Of a stretch of DNA of 64,000 bases, positions 53,357-64,000 are shown one piece after another. The translations under genes and the position numbers were made by a program. Source of the DNA: Acanthaster planci (taxonomy: Eukaryota > Echinodermata > Asteroidea > Valvatida > Acanthasteridae); contig NW_019091359.1 of NCBI RefSeq assembly GCF_001949145.1, positions 2,974,110-3,038,109 on the forward strand. Reading direction: 5' to 3'. Under the pieces are notes generated by a model. The model was not told where the DNA came from. It worked only from the letters and a program-made list of their open reading frames with translations, and made no database searches. Positions within the stretch are counted from its first letter, which is position 1; every line of letters starts with the position of its first letter.

Positions 53357-54676
53357 CACCATTTTACCATGACATTAACCTGAAATGTACTGTCAGATTT
53401 TGTGAATTCATTCAAAGGTGTGCTGAGATTCAGTGTCACAGCTTCACAGATAACAGGATAACTGAATGGAAATGTAGCCCTTAAACGGAAAAGGAAATGT
53501 CTGTATTGTCAAAGGGTCATTTCAGGTTCTAATGACGCATGGGATTGTCACTTTTACCAGTACTGAAACTGCCTATCACTATGGAGAGAGGTAATTATGG
53601 TGTGGTGACTTGCCAACAGAACTTAACTACCACAATTCCTGTCTGGGTTCGAATCCACACACATGTGCCATCCCATGAGTCATACATTTCGGGTACATAC
53701 TGTACATGTACATGTCTAACCACAACACAGCGATACTCTATACTCGCCAAACTTTGGTCAAGTTTGATTCATATGATTCATGAAACTAATGTTTTGCAAA
53801 AGCAATAACCCAAATACGCATATTTTGATGGTCTCTCGTTTAGTCACAAAATTGCAAGGGTGGGGTTTTCAATATTTCCATTTGCTTAATTAAAGTGTCA
53901 AATAATGATTGCCAGGTATCAGAAAAAGAAGGGAAGACATTCACCTGTACCAGCATTCCACTTTTTCAAATTAGGATTACCAGCATTTAGGCTCAAGAGA
54001 AATCCCCGTTCTCTCTATTTTTACTTTGTTTACTAAGAAGAAAAAGCCATTCAGAAAAAAGTCAAATAGTATGCAAATATGCAAATGAAAATGTTCCACC
54101 TTATTTTAACTGTTTTCCAGCCAGGTGTCCTCTACTTCTGCTGCTGGACTAATCTCTGACATGAAAATGATCCACTTAAAGAGTAGGAATTATTCCAAGG
54201 GTGGCTATCACGCCAAATTCGACACAAAATGGACTTAATTAACTAAGACAGCAGTGCTTGTTCAAATATTGTTTAAATTTAAATGATTTATGTTTTACCA
54301 TCCAAAATGTCTATCCTGAGAGCACTGTATGAGTTACAGCTCCTACTGGTTACATGTATTTTGAAGCACTGTTGTAATTAATTTACAGGAAAAAAAATCG
54401 ACCTTACTGACATCGTTATGAAATTCACATCATTTAGATTAATTTCTAAAAATCTGTCTTTAGTGCACATGAATTTATAAACAAGGAAACTAGTTTATTG
54501 AAAAATGAAAAAAAAAGCAAAAAAAAGAAAAGAACTCATGGTGTGAAATGAGAGAAGACAGGAACTATATGCTAATAATGTTGAAACAAACATCTGGTCT
54601 GCTATGAAATGATGTCCAATGGTATCAGTGACAACGTGTAGAAATTGATAGACAATCATACACACCACTCTGTGCT

Positions 54677-54706
54677 ACCATAGAGCAAGGGTCCTTGCTC
54701 TATGGT
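54677..54706. repeat. 30-bp hairpin
   Basis: ACCATAGAGCAAGG and CCTTGCTCTATGGT around GT. Confidence 0.7.
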
Positions 54707-54839
54707 GCTACTGAGCACATACCATGAATACCACCTGAGGGTGTTTTTGTGGATGAGGCAAGAGGAAAAGTGTTACTTCCACAAGTACTAATTAACCACA
54801 AAAATACTACAAAATAACTTGTAAGGCTTTAAAAGCAGA

Positions 54840-55200
54840 ATGAGCAAACTGGAGAGGCAAATCTTTCTCAGGAATTCAGCAGACAGAGAGTGAAACGATC
54901 GAGTTGCCAACCTAGACATGAGGAAACTGAAGTGGTCCATGTAATCATGCAGAAGACTTCTCCCAAGGCGTTTTCAACGCTCGCCAATTTTGTAAGACAA
55001 CTATCCTCACCTTCAAATAAAAAAATCATTGTCCTCTTTGACCATCCATGGCGGGGACGTTGATGAGGATGTAGTGAAGAACCATGGTGAAACAGGTGAG
55101 AAACATTTGTCACTAAGTTTCGTCTACCGGTACCATCACACCAACTACCAGTGCCTGTTTGAGTAGTTATTGTCTTTATAGGTTAATTACAGTTAATTGG
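54840..55200 (+). pseudogene. Decayed duplicate of the exon region at 50008-50620
   Basis: Collinear blocks match the upstream copy: GAGTTGCCAA, TGGTCC.TG.AATCATGC, AAGGCGTT.TC.ACGC, TTGATGAGGATG and the donor ACAG|GTGAGA (exon end 55095), then TTATTGTCT and TAATTACAGTTAATT in the 3' flank. The peptide is similar as far as VNFLRR/ANFVRQ and LSS, after which a frame change gives tandem stops, so this copy is not functional as the same exon. Confidence 0.55.
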
Positions 55201-58029
55201 CTTCATTTGAAATAATCACAACTAAGATTTATGCACTTTATAAAATCTCTGTCTTATTATAATTTGGAAAATAACAATGGAAAGGTGTTGAAATTGAAAA
55301 GGTTCCTGCTTTGTGGAAAACTCTTGGCTTGCACGTACATGTATGAGCCTGTATGCAAGCTGTGTTATTTTTGGCAATGACGTCATTGTGAGCATGAGGA
55401 TTTTTGTCAGTGTTTGCGGGTAAGGCACATGGATTACCTATTTCTGTGGCTATTGTGATAATTGACTAAAATGCAAGAAAACTTCAACATCTTTATTTCT
55501 GATCTGGTCATAACACACATGGCATTTCTAGCCTTTTCTCCAAATTCAATATCGGCGAATCTTTAAGGGAAACAATGATGACAATAAATCTGTTCTAAAC
55601 GAAATGTAAAGACAGCTGAGGATTACTATCTTCTGCCAAATGCATAATTTCAAACTAGAAAATGACAGCACCCTCACACCTTGTTACACACATGACAACC
55701 TCTGATGACATCTAATAATGGTCACACAGCTGCAGTTCCAACATGCTAAAAATACTACAGTACCAATACAATTAGGACCAATTCCGGTCAATTACATCCC
55801 AAGGAAAAGGTAGCCTAGCACTGCTGAATCTTCCCAGAATTGGTTAGTCAGTATGCCAATATAAGTCAGTGGATTGACTCCCCCGAGGCACTGGAAATTG
55901 GTAAACTACATACATGTAGTTGGAGGTCTGTAAACTAGTTTACAAACTTCCGAATGCCGAGAGCATGTACACCCCAAACAAACCATGTTGTAGTAACAAA
56001 CATGTACCTCATTCCCAGGGCAACACTGAGGGAACAAGAAGGTATAATTTGGGCTTCCATCTGCTGCCATCTTTCAAGTGTAGCAACTATGTCTGTGTGA
56101 CAGGCTACTGAATATGGCTACTTGATCTATGCAGGGATCCTTGCGTGTGATGAACAGATAACACTGAATGGACCACTGAAAAATTGGCTCTCATTCTCAA
56201 TGTACGGTAAACACAGATTGAACATTCCTGATTAATTTCAGTCTTCAATACTGAGCAAACTGTGACAAAATCAATTGACAGTACATGTAAAGACAATCAA
56301 ACATTTTGAAGGACCTGAATTGGGACATCCTGAGACAAGGAATTGAAGGTTTTCTTTGTGAAATGATCATGGCCAGATTAAAATCAGAGAAAATAATCAT
56401 TTTAAAAAGATATTAAATATACTTTACAGTTCTGTGTATATACATGTACGTACTTACTGGTACATATGTACAAAGAATACGGTAGGTGTAAAAATACTTC
56501 ACCTATTTATTCGAGTTTGAGTACCTAATGCTTTTCCAAGCTTAGCAATATGACATGCAGGCTTTAGAAATTTGTCTTATTGAAAAATTATATAAATCAC
56601 AATTTATGGCCCAAGTCAGACCCACATTGATTCAAACTGGCCAGCCCCATCCTACCAAATCTGTTATCTTCACATTTGTCAGGTAGAAATCCTTCTCTGG
56701 AAATGTGTATGTTGTTATAGTATTCAATCTAATCCGAGTGGAACAAAACAGGGCGTGTTTTCTTTTAGTATTCACCGCATAGGTGCACCTTTATAATGGG
56801 ATCAATGGCACGTTTGACACGGAGCACGCCGAGTACGCGTAGCAAATTTACTCCTTAATGTATGCGTACACGTAGAACGCATGCAAGAACCCCCTTGGAA
56901 AACTTACAACCATCTGTCTTTATTTTGCCACTTGGGGGTGCACTTCAACTCGGGGCAGATAACACTACAAAATACAAATCATATGCAAACAAAAAGAATA
57001 CAAATCATCTTCATTGAGCTTGTCAAAATAAACGCAGTAAGAGCAATGTTTTGGTTTTTCATCTCAACTTTTTCCGTCCCCTCAGCCTTGTTTTTTTGAA
57101 TTCTGCTTTGTAAGTCAAACAAGGAAGACCAAATTAGTCCATGGGTTTTAAAGGGAAGAAGTGATCTCTACATGAGACCTACCAGTCATTCAATCCACTG
57201 AGAAATTCTCTTAATAGCCAATTGAAACATCTAGAATGAAAAGGTGGAAATTTCATGCACAAGTTTGGAAGTTTAAGTGAAAATAAACAACCACACATCC
57301 ATGTATAACAGGCCACATTGCAATACTTATGCATATCTGTATTGTGACAAGTGTAAATACCTTGAGAAGTGACCACAGCACCTGTCACAAACTGCTTGGA
57401 CAATATGCTGAAATACACTTCTATGGGGCTTCAAGTGCAAATGGGGAAATTGAAAAGAACAGCGGTAACTTTAAAAACAAAATATTTTTCATTTTATACA
57501 TATACTTTGCTCCGTAGTTGGGGGACATATACTTGTCACAACAATAATTTTGTAGGGACCAGAAATGTTGTGAAGACAGAGTCAACAAAACTCACAACAA
57601 ACCCCTTATTGAAATACAATGTAATCCCTCTTTCGTATTGTTTAAATTCTATGTTATTTATGCTCTACATGTGTATGCTATCACTTTCTTCTAATCCTCT
57701 GCTGCTGTTTTATTTTATCATCAACAATCAATACACACCTATACTAAAAACAAAACCCAGTTCAACAATGCTGCATTCTGTCTTCTTGGAAGCTGCAGAA
57801 GATCTGCTTACAAGGGCCAAATCATTTGGGTTGATCAAGAATGATTACATGTGTAGCTCTAGTTGGTGGCAAAAGGTTGAACTATTTTCAGACTGGAAAA
57901 GGCAATTAATGTTCTTCTCTTTACAAAACTGTGCAATACTGAAGAAAAAAACTAGACACAGGATAGGAGAATGTACCAGTCTGTGCATAAGCCCTTCAAA
58001 TAAAAGTAGACAACTGCCGTTTCCTGTTC

Positions 58030-58052
58030 AGAGAGAGAGAGAGAGAGAGAGA
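58030..58052. repeat. (AG)n microsatellite
   Basis: About 11.5 AG dinucleotides. Confidence 0.9.
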
Positions 58053-58403
58053 TTAACTGAAATGTTCACCTGAAGTCAGCATAGTACTTCCCTTTAAAAC
58101 ATCAAGAATTAGAATCATGACATCCTGTCTTATTAGGGCTGACTAGAGGGAAAGCCATCACACTCGGGCTTAAATCCAGGGATTTGTGGGAGGGTACTCA
58201 GTGAATTCTAGATCGGGGTTGAAGTCACAGTGTCAATGGATTAACCTGGCCAGGTTACCAACATGTGTGTCATACTGATGCTCTACAATCAGTTGTATGG
58301 TCAGTGTGCTACGCTTGACCAGTACATCACACAGTTTGGACATTCAGAGAGCCTGTTTCAGGGCAATGGTGACCTCCTGGTTTTTGTCATTCACTGATCA
58401 TGT

Positions 58404-58499
58404 CAAGTATCGCTGAGGAGCATCATTGACGTTATCATATCAAGTATCGCTGAGGAGCATCATTGACGTTATCATATCAAGTATCGCTGAGGACCATCA
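58404..58499. repeat. 37-bp minisatellite entering assembly gap
   Basis: Units starting CAAGTATCGCTGAGGAGCAT at 58404, 58441 and 58478; the last runs into N at 58500. A GCATCA remnant follows the gap at 58754. Confidence 0.88.
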
Positions 58500-58753
58500 N
58501 NNNNNNNNNNNNNNNNNNNNNNNNNNNNNNNNNNNNNNNNNNNNNNNNNNNNNNNNNNNNNNNNNNNNNNNNNNNNNNNNNNNNNNNNNNNNNNNNNNNN
58601 NNNNNNNNNNNNNNNNNNNNNNNNNNNNNNNNNNNNNNNNNNNNNNNNNNNNNNNNNNNNNNNNNNNNNNNNNNNNNNNNNNNNNNNNNNNNNNNNNNNN
58701 NNNNNNNNNNNNNNNNNNNNNNNNNNNNNNNNNNNNNNNNNNNNNNNNNNNNN
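58500..58753. other. Assembly gap (254 N)
   Basis: Run of N inside a tandem repeat. Confidence 0.99.
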
Positions 58754-59255
58754 GCATCAATAACTGTTGTAAGATCACGTGCCTGGACCTCAAATTGGAT
58801 GAGAGGGAAACAATGCGTGTAAGCGTCACCAACACACGGACCTGTCTGGTCCCTGAATAACTGCCCAGATCACATACGACGCTGGACCAGGAAATGACAG
58901 ACTCAGATAACCATCAGGCTTCCGTTAGTATCGGTTCCATTCCGCTACATATACCTACCTGTGCCTTGTGGCTGCCTGGCATGGATTACTTGTGGATTCA
59001 GCTTCAGTAATAATTGATGCCAACTTCTGATCGGTTAGGACCATGAGTTACAGTCCTTCTACTATCAGCACCTGAACCCACAGCACTTGGAGAGCCACAT
59101 CCTTTGATCGTTAAAAATGTCAACAGTGCAATCTTTGTACAATTTCCTGAGGGTTAACTGTTCCCATTTCTTTGCAAGATCAGGACAGCTTAGAGCAGCT
59201 GAACAAAGCTCCAAAAACAGAGGCAAGTTCTTTCTTTCTTTCAATCAATCAATCA

Positions 59256-59292
59256 AAAATTTTTCATTCCATGATGTTGAATGAAAAATTTT
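59256..59292. repeat. Small hairpin, 14-bp arms
   Basis: AAAATTTTTCATTC (59256-59269) and GAATGAAAAATTTT (59279-59292) with a 9-base loop. Confidence 0.6.
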
Positions 59293-60495
59293 ATTTACAG
59301 CAAATCTTAAATCACCATACATGTACATGTAGGATGTGCGGTACGTGTATACATACATGTACATACACACTGTACAAATGAAGGCCCAGCACTGTTACAT
59401 GTACATCATGGTTACATGAACAAGTTTTTTCTCCTGGTGACAAAAAAAGACGTTACAATATGTACACGTACCACAAAAAATAATTTTCCACTGGATACTG
59501 TACGACAATCATTAAGTATATGTACCTCGGTGTGACTAGGAACAAATTACGGCCCATGTTCCTGGCACACCTTTTGAATGATTTCTTTTACCTGCTTAGA
59601 TTCTCTCAAATACATTTACTCTAAAAAGGCATAGAATGTTGAAAGATGAACACGAAAACTACAGATGCAAAAACTACCAAATATCTTATTCATCCCCAAT
59701 CTTTGTTAAGTTTCCTATTTCCTTCTACTTTTCACAAAAAAAGAGTACGACTGAACCATTTGACAAGGAGCAAATATTTGTGTTTCTGTAAACAAAAATG
59801 AGGGGAAAGGAGAATTTCTTCAGCTGCAATAAATGCCAGCTGAAGAGTAGTGGTAACTCAAGCATATTTGGCTTTGGCATGGCGGCTGTTCTTGAGAGCA
59901 TTTAGAATTGATTAGAGAGAATGAATGGGCATCCTCTCTTCTGAGAATTCATGAGATTTGTTCCACATTCTGTTATCTTCACACTCTGTGAGGATCTGTC
60001 AGTAATGCTTTGTTCCAATGGTAATCTGTTGAATTCTGAGGGAAAGTTCCGTTCAAGCATGTAACGAAAATGGACCGGTACAAGCAGAGTAGAAGGTACT
60101 CATTTCAAATCCTGTTTTTGAGAGTCGGCAGCACATTAACAGATCCATGGGAATAAAATGCAACATCAAAGCTGGAAAACAAAAAATTCAATACCATAAG
60201 TACAAGCTGAAGAGATGACGAAAGCACAGTAGTTAAGCAGGCGCATCAAAATGTGACTCGTAAAAAAAAAAGCATGCTCAGTGCACATGTAAGTTATTTA
60301 TTTTGTATTTATTTAAAAATGGGGTTACATGGTTCAGCAATAACTTCTTTCAAAATGGCCGTTATCAAAACAATAAACACGTCTTATTTTTTTGACTAAA
60401 ACAAGAAAAGCAAACCAAAAATATAAAAAGGAATAATTCACTAAAAGTACACATCCTGTAAACTGTATCCTTATAACAACTGATCAGGATTCATT

Positions 60496-61330
60496 TCAAA
60501 CAAATGTTTTAAGTTGTTTTTTTAAAGGTGGTGACACTAATGATATCCTGAAAGAAATCGGGTAAGTTGTTCCACAGTTTGGGCCCAGAAATGTTTAGTG
60601 AATGTTTTACTAGCTCAAGTCTAGGGATGGGGTAATATAAGGTAGTAACAATACTATTTTCATTGGTCTCAATCTGTAAAACAATATCATTGGCAAGGTG
60701 CGGGTACTAAGCTCGGGGCCAGTCTATGGATATAATTCGTACATTAAGACTGTGGTAAAATTATCCCTTCATTGAGTAACATCCATCCATCTCAACAACT
60801 TGACCAGGTCAGTTCCTTCAGAATTCAAGTACAGTGTACTTACAATTTCCTAAGATTAACTCTAGCAGCATAATTCCGAAGTCGCTGAATACCAGCCAAG
60901 TTCTTTTGGGTTGTAAATCCCCAAATGGTTAAGTTGTAATCAATACATGGTCAGATGGTGCCGTTATAAACGGTCATTAAAGTGTTTTTAGAAGTCACAC
61001 AGTCTTCAATCACTTCAATTTTTTAATTCTAAAAAGAAATGGAACTACTCAGCTTAGCCAATGATCCCAACTGAGAGGTGAGTCTAACTTAACTCCTAGG
61101 TAATCAGCTACATGTACATTAACTTGTTGAAGTTGGTCATCATTCATGGAATGTCAAGTTTTTTATCTGCTCTTTTATGACTCGAGTTAACTGTCATAGA
61201 TTTAATTGTATTTAAGACAAGTATATGCGCCATTCACCACTTTGCGGCAACTGCAATTTTTTAGAAACCTCCTTCGCATTTTTCCCAGAGCAATAAACAT
61301 GTAGGATTGTATCATCAGTGTAAAAATTAC
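60496..61330 (-). pseudogene. Decayed non-LTR retrotransposon, reverse transcriptase 3' half
   Basis: On the minus strand, in order: NFYTDDTILHVYCSGK, an RT catalytic box of the FADDT type with Y-T-D-D at 61322-61311; a D.LGVKLDSPLSWDHW block; VYNGTI*PCIDYNLTIWG with an internal stop; IQRLRNYAARVNL; then PRLELVKHSLNISGPKLWNN LPD and FKKQLKTF with a stop at 60498. This is the usual order in CR1/L2-like LINEs. Frame changes and stops show it is dead, and it is 5' truncated just upstream of the catalytic box. Confidence 0.75.
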
Positions 61331-61555
61331 ACTAGCATTATAGTACTGGGTGGCTCATTAATCGAGTTGAGTCACAGCATAGTGCATTTAAAATTATAAA
61401 TGGACTTCTGTAAGTTATGATAGGGGTCTTTGCGTATGAAAAGTTGCAATGTACATTCTATGCTCATACATGTAGGTAATGCTCTCTGCCGTAAATCAAG
61501 ATACAGATGCAAGATGTAAAGCAAGACTAACATCTCAGTGGCTTGAACGATCCGG

Positions 61556-61792
61556 TTACAGCGCTTGCAGAGCGCCCTCTCCATGAAACTGAGATGCACT
61601 CTTGCTGAACACTCTGAACTCTTGCGTTGCATCTCCGGGCTCACAGGCTGTCAGCCATGACGGGAATGAATTTACAAGTACCAACCCATCAACCACAGGT
61701 TTCTTTCTACTAAAAATGGGATTCATCTCAATATTGTTCTGGTCCAAAAGGTAAAGATCTGTAAACTTTGTGAGGGAGAATGAGTCCAAACA
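61556..61792 (-). CDS. Possible terminal exon, product unrecognised
   Basis: Acceptor TTTTAATCAG|T at 61793, then 78 codons in phase 0 and a TAA at 61558-61556. The peptide starts CLDSFSLTKFTDLYLLDQNN and continues with balanced composition (SFPSWLTACEPGDATQEFRV), unlike the low-complexity frames around it. No upstream exon was found before the window ends, and no family was recognised. It could be a chance frame. Confidence 0.22.
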   Translation of the reverse strand, partial: CLDSFSLTKFTDLYLLDQNNIEMNPIFSRKKPVVDGLVLVNSFPSWLTACEPGDATQEFRVFSKSASQFHGEGALQAL

Positions 61793-64000
61793 CTGATTAA
61801 AACTTACTCTTTAAAAAAGCACCTTAAATGAATAAATAAATAAATGAATTGTTTGTCAGAAGAAACCATTATTTCAGGAAGGCAGAGATTCTACATGTAT
61901 CTTTTGACAAACAACAATTTCATGACGTACAATAGCCTCTTCTTCTGAAACACAGCCTGCATGTATAGTAGCTTGTACATGTAGGTCAGTGCATTCATCT
62001 CATGATAAGTCAGTGAAATCACAGCAGGCAAGCTCCACTCCACCTCTGAAAATGAATTTTAGAACTTCAAGCCTTAATTACATGTACCTGTAGCTCAACC
62101 AAATCATACACTCAATCTGTCTCGTATTAAATGGATATAACACCAACTTGTACAGTACACGTTCTAAAGCAGAACTGGGACGCTTATTGAACTAGAGTCT
62201 ACGTATTTAGTGAGATATAAAGACGAAGTCAGCAAACGGGTGAGATGTGGAAACTTGCCAAACCATGTGCTCAGAAATGACACATAACAAAACGAAACAT
62301 GTAGGAATGTTATAAGCAACCATCTCCCAAACCAAAGTCACCTGCATGTACATATGAGTAGCACACGTACACAGTATCGTACATGTACTGTGCATGTAAA
62401 TGGTCAAGAATTATTCATGACACATTCAATTTTTAAGTAAGTCTGTTAATTGGATTCATGGTCATATTTGGAAATCGACATACAGAGGAAGTCCTTCATC
62501 AACAGTGAGTAGTATGTGTTCATTTATGTTGGCACAGTCACATCCGTATCACGGATTGCTGTTGCATCTGTCAAGAAAAGTTGGGCAAACACTCGCGTGA
62601 CAAAATCAAGTAAGGGATTTACTGAAAGTGCAAATGCCTCTAACCTGCAGCAGACGTAATGCGAATAATTAGCCAGCTCTTTTATCTTTTCAAGTTGTAA
62701 TAGGATCCGAGATACATGAAAATAAATCAAGTCAATTGGATTCACAAAGCTTGTACATGACCCAGTAAGGTTGGGAACCTTTCAGGATTCCTGACAGAAA
62801 ATGCTGCGAATCACAGCTCAAATCTCTCTCGGTTAAAACCTGCTGTCTCAGATCAAGGCTTTACATCAAACACTGCTCCTTCATGTGTATCACTGTAGTC
62901 TAGCATACCAGAAAGAGGTCACCAGGGAAAGACAAACCAGTAGGCCCATTATACTTGCTACAAAATCCAAATTTATTTGCATTCTATGAGTGCACTGTGG
63001 ATAATTTTCTGAAATTTCAAACAACAGGCACAAACAGGGAAAAAAAGAAACAAATTGGCAATCCCTTTTCTTTGATTAAATTGCATGATTGTCATCTAAG
63101 ACGGCTTGAATACAAGGACCTAGCTGTTAAATCTGTTGCTGTCCATTAACATCTTTTGTTGAAGCATCAGAAGTTTCATCCACCCCTACTTTTAATCCAC
63201 ATTTTATTTTTCATCAGAATGGCAATTATGTCGCCAAAAAAATCTCCAATCCTTTCAACAAACACTTCAGTGTCTTCCTACCATGTGAAGACGTAAAAGT
63301 TTGACCACATTCAGTGTAAACTTGCCACAGTTTATGCATTTACTGTCAATCTTTGGGTACCAATAGTATGCTGCCCTCTACTGAGTATGCCGCCCTCTAC
63401 AGTTCTGGCATGCAATCAGATGCTCATTTTACTTGCTTTCATTCTTTATCTAATATGCAAATTTAAGGACCCCCTCCAATAAAAAGGTTGAAATGTCTTG
63501 TGGGCAACTACTTGAAAGTTTGTGGTCCTTTTTACATTTTCATGCACAGGTAAATGGATAAATTTTGTAAAAATAAACATGCTTATTTGACACACAATGA
63601 ACAACTTGTTGAACTTGATATGCAAGTTCAACTTTATATATTTTACTGAACATGCGGGACCTACGTACATGTAAAAGGTAGGAACATGTACGTGTCACTT
63701 TCTGTTTCCAATTGAAATCAGTAACCATGAAAATCTCCATCCTACACACACGTAGCAGCTGTGAAATTACCACAGTAAAACTGAAACAAGTTGCCAACCT
63801 CCGCGAACTAGCCCAGCTGGAAAGCTAATATCTGAACCAATCATCTTTTAGTTTCAATCTGCACATTTTCTATGAGACATCCAAAACAAGGAAGATATAG
63901 GCCCAAATAATATGCACTGTGTTTGCTTACGGTTCATCTCTATTCACATCAGTTAAATGCTTCCGTCATTTTCTCCATGGTCGTAAGTACATGTATATGT
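61793..64000. other. Non-coding stretch at window end
   Basis: No supported exon. An open frame at 62524-62745 (minus) shows no recognisable protein. GCCCTCTAC occurs twice near 63370-63400. Confidence 0.55.

Larger units (their letters stand above)
50274..54839. other. Non-coding stretch with several repeats
   Basis: No exon supported. Holds GAGTCC-rich blocks (50757-50880, 51245-51305, 52265-52435), a 28-bp perfect palindrome (53043-53070), a long hairpin (53151-53356) and a 30-bp hairpin (54677-54706). AT-rich tracts follow 53800. Confidence 0.6.
55201..60495. other. Non-coding stretch
   Basis: No supported exon. It holds a long but unconvincing plus-strand open frame (57369-58073), an (AG)n microsatellite (58030-58052), a 37-bp minisatellite with a gap (58404-58753), a small hairpin (59256-59292) and a TACATGTA cluster near 59310-59400. 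Confidence 0.6.

Noticed and set aside
62524-62745. 73-codon minus-strand frame with a possible donor CTGCAG|GTTAGA
   Set aside because: Acceptor context poor and no family recognised; too weak to annotate.

Overview
This is a 64 kb stretch of draft animal genomic DNA, not bacterial. Coding capacity is split into short exons with GT/AG splice sites, there are four runs of N (3066-3602, 16296-16826, 47674-48416, 58500-58753), and the non-coding DNA is AT-rich and full of short dispersed repeats. The style of those repeats (endless TACATGTA palindromes, TIR elements ending in TTAAAGG.AGTG and in GGGCCAATT, degenerate LINE tails) makes me think of a marine invertebrate deuterostome, perhaps an echinoderm. 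That is an impression from the repeats, not a proof.

Two genes can be read with confidence. On the plus strand, 17 phase-consistent exons from 21393 to 35507 encode a FYVE, RhoGEF and PH domain protein of the FGD5/FGD6 type: a 628-residue proline-rich, acidic N-terminal region, then DH, PH, FYVE and a second PH domain, ending in a clear stop. Its 5' end is not found. On the minus strand, nine exons from 47365 down to 39447 encode a quinone oxidoreductase-like protein 2 homologue (zeta-crystallin/MDR family) with a mitochondrial-looking leader; only the first few residues are missing, probably in or beyond the gap at 47674-48416. The two genes are convergent, with 3.9 kb between their stop codons.

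Weaker coding candidates are an orphan plus-strand exon next to the first gap (3603-3713), a plus-strand exon with a decayed duplicate 4.8 kb away (50111-50273 and about 54926-55095), and a possible minus-strand terminal exon (61556-61792). None was recognised.

The rest is intronic and intergenic DNA. It holds two decayed non-LTR retrotransposon tails, at least seven kinds of terminal-inverted-repeat element (one with TTAA and one with TA target sites), a SINE-like repeat in two copies, a family of short foldbacks ending in TTAACCCTAAC, several perfect or near-perfect palindromes, a 206-bp long hairpin, and minisatellites that run into three of the four gaps. I saw no tRNA, rRNA, CRISPR array or prokaryotic feature. 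I found no new multi-gene system; the most noteworthy items are the long hairpin, the duplicated exon and the repeat families lying close to splice sites.
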